64,000 nt of DNA, taken from NCBI GenBank assembly GCA_014218215.1, contig CP043652.1, positions 3,782,001-3,846,000 on the forward strand, in the 5' to 3' direction. Shown one piece after another: positions 62,688 to 64,000 of the stretch (position 1 is the stretch's first letter; each line of letters begins with the position of its first letter). Source of the DNA: Geodermatophilaceae bacterium NBWT11. GTDB lineage: Bacteria > Actinomycetota > Actinomycetes > Mycobacteriales > Geodermatophilaceae. The position numbers were made by a program, and so were the translations under genes. The notes below the pieces were generated by a model, which did not search any database, had not been told where the DNA came from, and was given only the letters and a program-made list of their open reading frames with translations.

Positions 62688-64000
62688 ATGGACACGACGG
62701 TGACCATCGCACTCGCCGTCGGTGCCCTCGTCGTGCTCGTCGCGGCCGTGGCGCTGCGGCTGTCCGACCGCCTCGGGCTGCCCTCGCTGCTCATCTACCT
62801 GCTGCTCGGGGTGGCGCTGGGGGAGGCCGGGTTCGGCGTCCAGTTCGAGGACGTCGGGCTCACCCAGACCCTCGGTGTGGCGGCGCTGGTGGTGATCCTC
62901 GCCGAGGGCGGGTTGACCACCCGGTGGTCCGACGTCCGGCGCGCCGTGGGCCCCGGGCTGACCCTGGCGACCGTCGGGGTGCTGGTCTCGATCGTGGTGA
63001 CCGCCGCGATCGCCGTCTGGCTGCTGGACTTCTCCTGGGAGTTCGCGCTGCTGCTGGGCGCCGTGGTCAGCTCCACCGACGCCGCCGCGGTCTTCGCTAC
63101 GCTGCGCCGGCTGCCGCTGCCCCGCCGGATGGCCGCCTCCCTGGAGATGGAGTCCGGCCTCAACGACGCCCCGGTCATCCTCCTGGTCCTCGTCCTGTCC
63201 GAGCGGCTCGTCGGCGGGGAGACCGCCAGCTGGTGGATCACCGCGGTGGAGGTGGTCGGTGAGCTGGCCGGCGGCTCGGTGCTCGGCGTCGCGATCGGCT
63301 TCGGCGGGGCGTGGCTGCTGCGCCGGGCGGCGCTGCCCCTGGTCGGTTTCTACCCGCTGGCCACCCTGGCGCTGTGCGTGCTGGCCTTCGCCTCGGCCGA
63401 CCTGGTGCACACCTCGGGCTTCGTCGCGGTCTACCTGTGCGGTCTGGTGCTGGGCAACTCCTCGCTGCCGCACCGTGCCGGCACCATCGGGTTCGCCGAG
63501 GGGATGGCGAGCCTGGCCCAGATCGGGCTCTTCGTGCTGCTGGGCCTCCTGGTCAGCCCGGGCCGGCTGCCCGAGGCGGTGCTGCCCGCGCTGCTCATCG
63601 GCGGGGCGCTGCTGCTCGTCGCCCGGCCGCTGTCGGTGGTGGCCAGCCTGGCCTGGTTCAAGGTGCCGTGGGCCCAGCAGGCGTTCATCTCCTGGGCCGG
63701 GCTGCGCGGGGCGGTGCCGATCGTGCTGGCCACGTTCCCGATCGCCGCGCAGGTGCCGGGGGCGACCCGGGTCTTCGACATCGTGTTCGTGCTGGTCGTC
63801 GTCTTCACCGTCGTGCAGGGCGGGTCGCTGCCGGCCGTCGCCCGCTGGCTGCGGATCGCCACGCCGATCACCCCGCGCGACATCGACGTGGAGTCCGCCC
63901 CGCTGGACGAGCTGGGCGCCGAGCTGATGCAGCTGAGGGTGCCCGAGGGCTCCCGGCTGCACGGTGTCTACCTGCCCGAGCTGCGACTGCCCGAGGACGC
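62688..64000 (+). CDS. CPA1-family K+ or Na+/H+ antiporter, 3'-truncated
   Basis: The first 437 residues of a NhaP2-like cation/proton antiporter. About twelve membrane helices are visible, with the transport core GAVVSSTDAAAVFATLRR and LEMESGLNDAPVILL, and AGLRGAVPIVLATFPI. After the last helix comes the beginning of a cytosolic regulatory TrkA-C type domain (LMQLRVPEGSRLHGVYLPEL). ATG 62688 starts it and no stop occurs before the edge. It is divergent from ileS. Confidence 0.88.
   Translation, partial: MDTTVTIALAVGALVVLVAAVALRLSDRLGLPSLLIYLLLGVALGEAGFGVQFEDVGLTQTLGVAALVVILAEGGLTTRWSDVRRAVGPGLTLATVGVLVSIVVTAAIAVWLLDFSWEFALLLGAVVSSTDAAAVFATLRRLPLPRRMAASLEMESGLNDAPVILLVLVLSERLVGGETASWWITAVEVVGELAGGSVLGVAIGFGGAWLLRRAALPLVGFYPLATLALCVLAFASADLVHTSGFVAVYLCGLVLGNSSLPHRAGTIGFAEGMASLAQIGLFVLLGLLVSPGRLPEAVLPALLIGGALLLVARPLSVVASLAWFKVPWAQQAFISWAGLRGAVPIVLATFPIAAQVPGATRVFDIVFVLVVVFTVVQGGSLPAVARWLRIATPITPRDIDVESAPLDELGAELMQLRVPEGSRLHGVYLPELRLPED

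Noticed and set aside
57635-62794. A very long minus-strand frame over divIVA, the small membrane protein and ileS
   Set aside because: The reading is low-complexity and off frame to ileS, which has HIGH/KMSKH motifs in its own frame.
1-64000. tRNA, rRNA, insertion sequences, integrase or attachment sites
   Set aside because: I looked for tRNA T-arm patterns, transposase motifs and flanking repeats and saw none that I could support.

Overview
The window looks like a chromosomal segment of a high-GC actinobacterium. By eye about three quarters of bases are G or C, GTG starts are common, many neighbouring genes overlap by 4 nt (GTGA or ATGA), and several genes appear leaderless behind a TANNNT box. 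The division and cell-wall (dcw) gene order ending in sepF-yggT-divIVA, a meso-diaminopimelate type MurE, a DUF6504/SAV_6107/dnaE2 SOS operon and a carotenoid operon all fit Actinobacteria. Geodermatophilaceae (Blastococcus, Modestobacter, Geodermatophilus) is my best guess, but that is inference.

Layout. 1-2031: end of an exopolysaccharide locus (5'-truncated sugar-phosphate transferase, UDP-glucose dehydrogenase). 2040-9916: a lasso-peptide gene cluster with an NTP_transf_5 nucleotidyltransferase, a methyltransferase, a PqqD-like recognition protein, a B2 leader protease, a short asparagine-synthetase-like cyclase, an HPr-kinase-like protein, a 54-residue precursor, two LuxR-type regulators and an ABC exporter. 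The predicted core starts with Gln, has Asp at position 9 (a possible nine-residue ring) and ends in Ser, the expected target of the kinase. 9927-12528: lipase, CDP-alcohol phosphatidyltransferase and a PfkB kinase. 12507-18412: a tightly coupled seven-gene minus-strand operon with carotenoid genes (FAD desaturase/ketolase-like, CruF, CruG-like).

18514-23260: a LexA-box-controlled error-prone polymerase operon; dinB at 31.5 kb carries the same LexA box. 23308-31489: two operons of small metabolic enzymes (methyltransferase, phosphatase-fold protein, [2Fe-2S] protein; acyl-CoA dehydrogenase, PIG-L, NodS-like methyltransferase, glycosyltransferase) flanking a minus-strand sucrase-ferredoxin/JmjC pair that sits next to a tandem-repeat acidic protein. 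32992-38182: DUF3040 protein, then MoxR-DUF58-TgpA on the minus strand.

38321-58747: the dcw cluster. It starts with a five-repeat MraZ operator and mraZ, followed by a 441-nt leader holding three hairpins with the same 9-nt loop (mraW RNA motif type), then rsmH-ftsL-ftsI-murE-murF-mraY-murD-ftsW-murG-murC-ftsQ, an AhpD-like gene, ftsZ-pgeF-yggS-sepF-yggT-divIVA. The window ends with a small membrane protein, ileS (minus) and a 3'-truncated CPA1 cation/proton antiporter.

Three genes (the lasso-locus methyltransferase, a glycosyltransferase at 31 kb and yggS) each carry a single-base frame break in or beside a short C or G run. This looks more like sequencing error than decay. I saw no tRNA, rRNA, insertion sequence or CRISPR array. 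The only gene-free stretch over 300 nt is 38863-39303.
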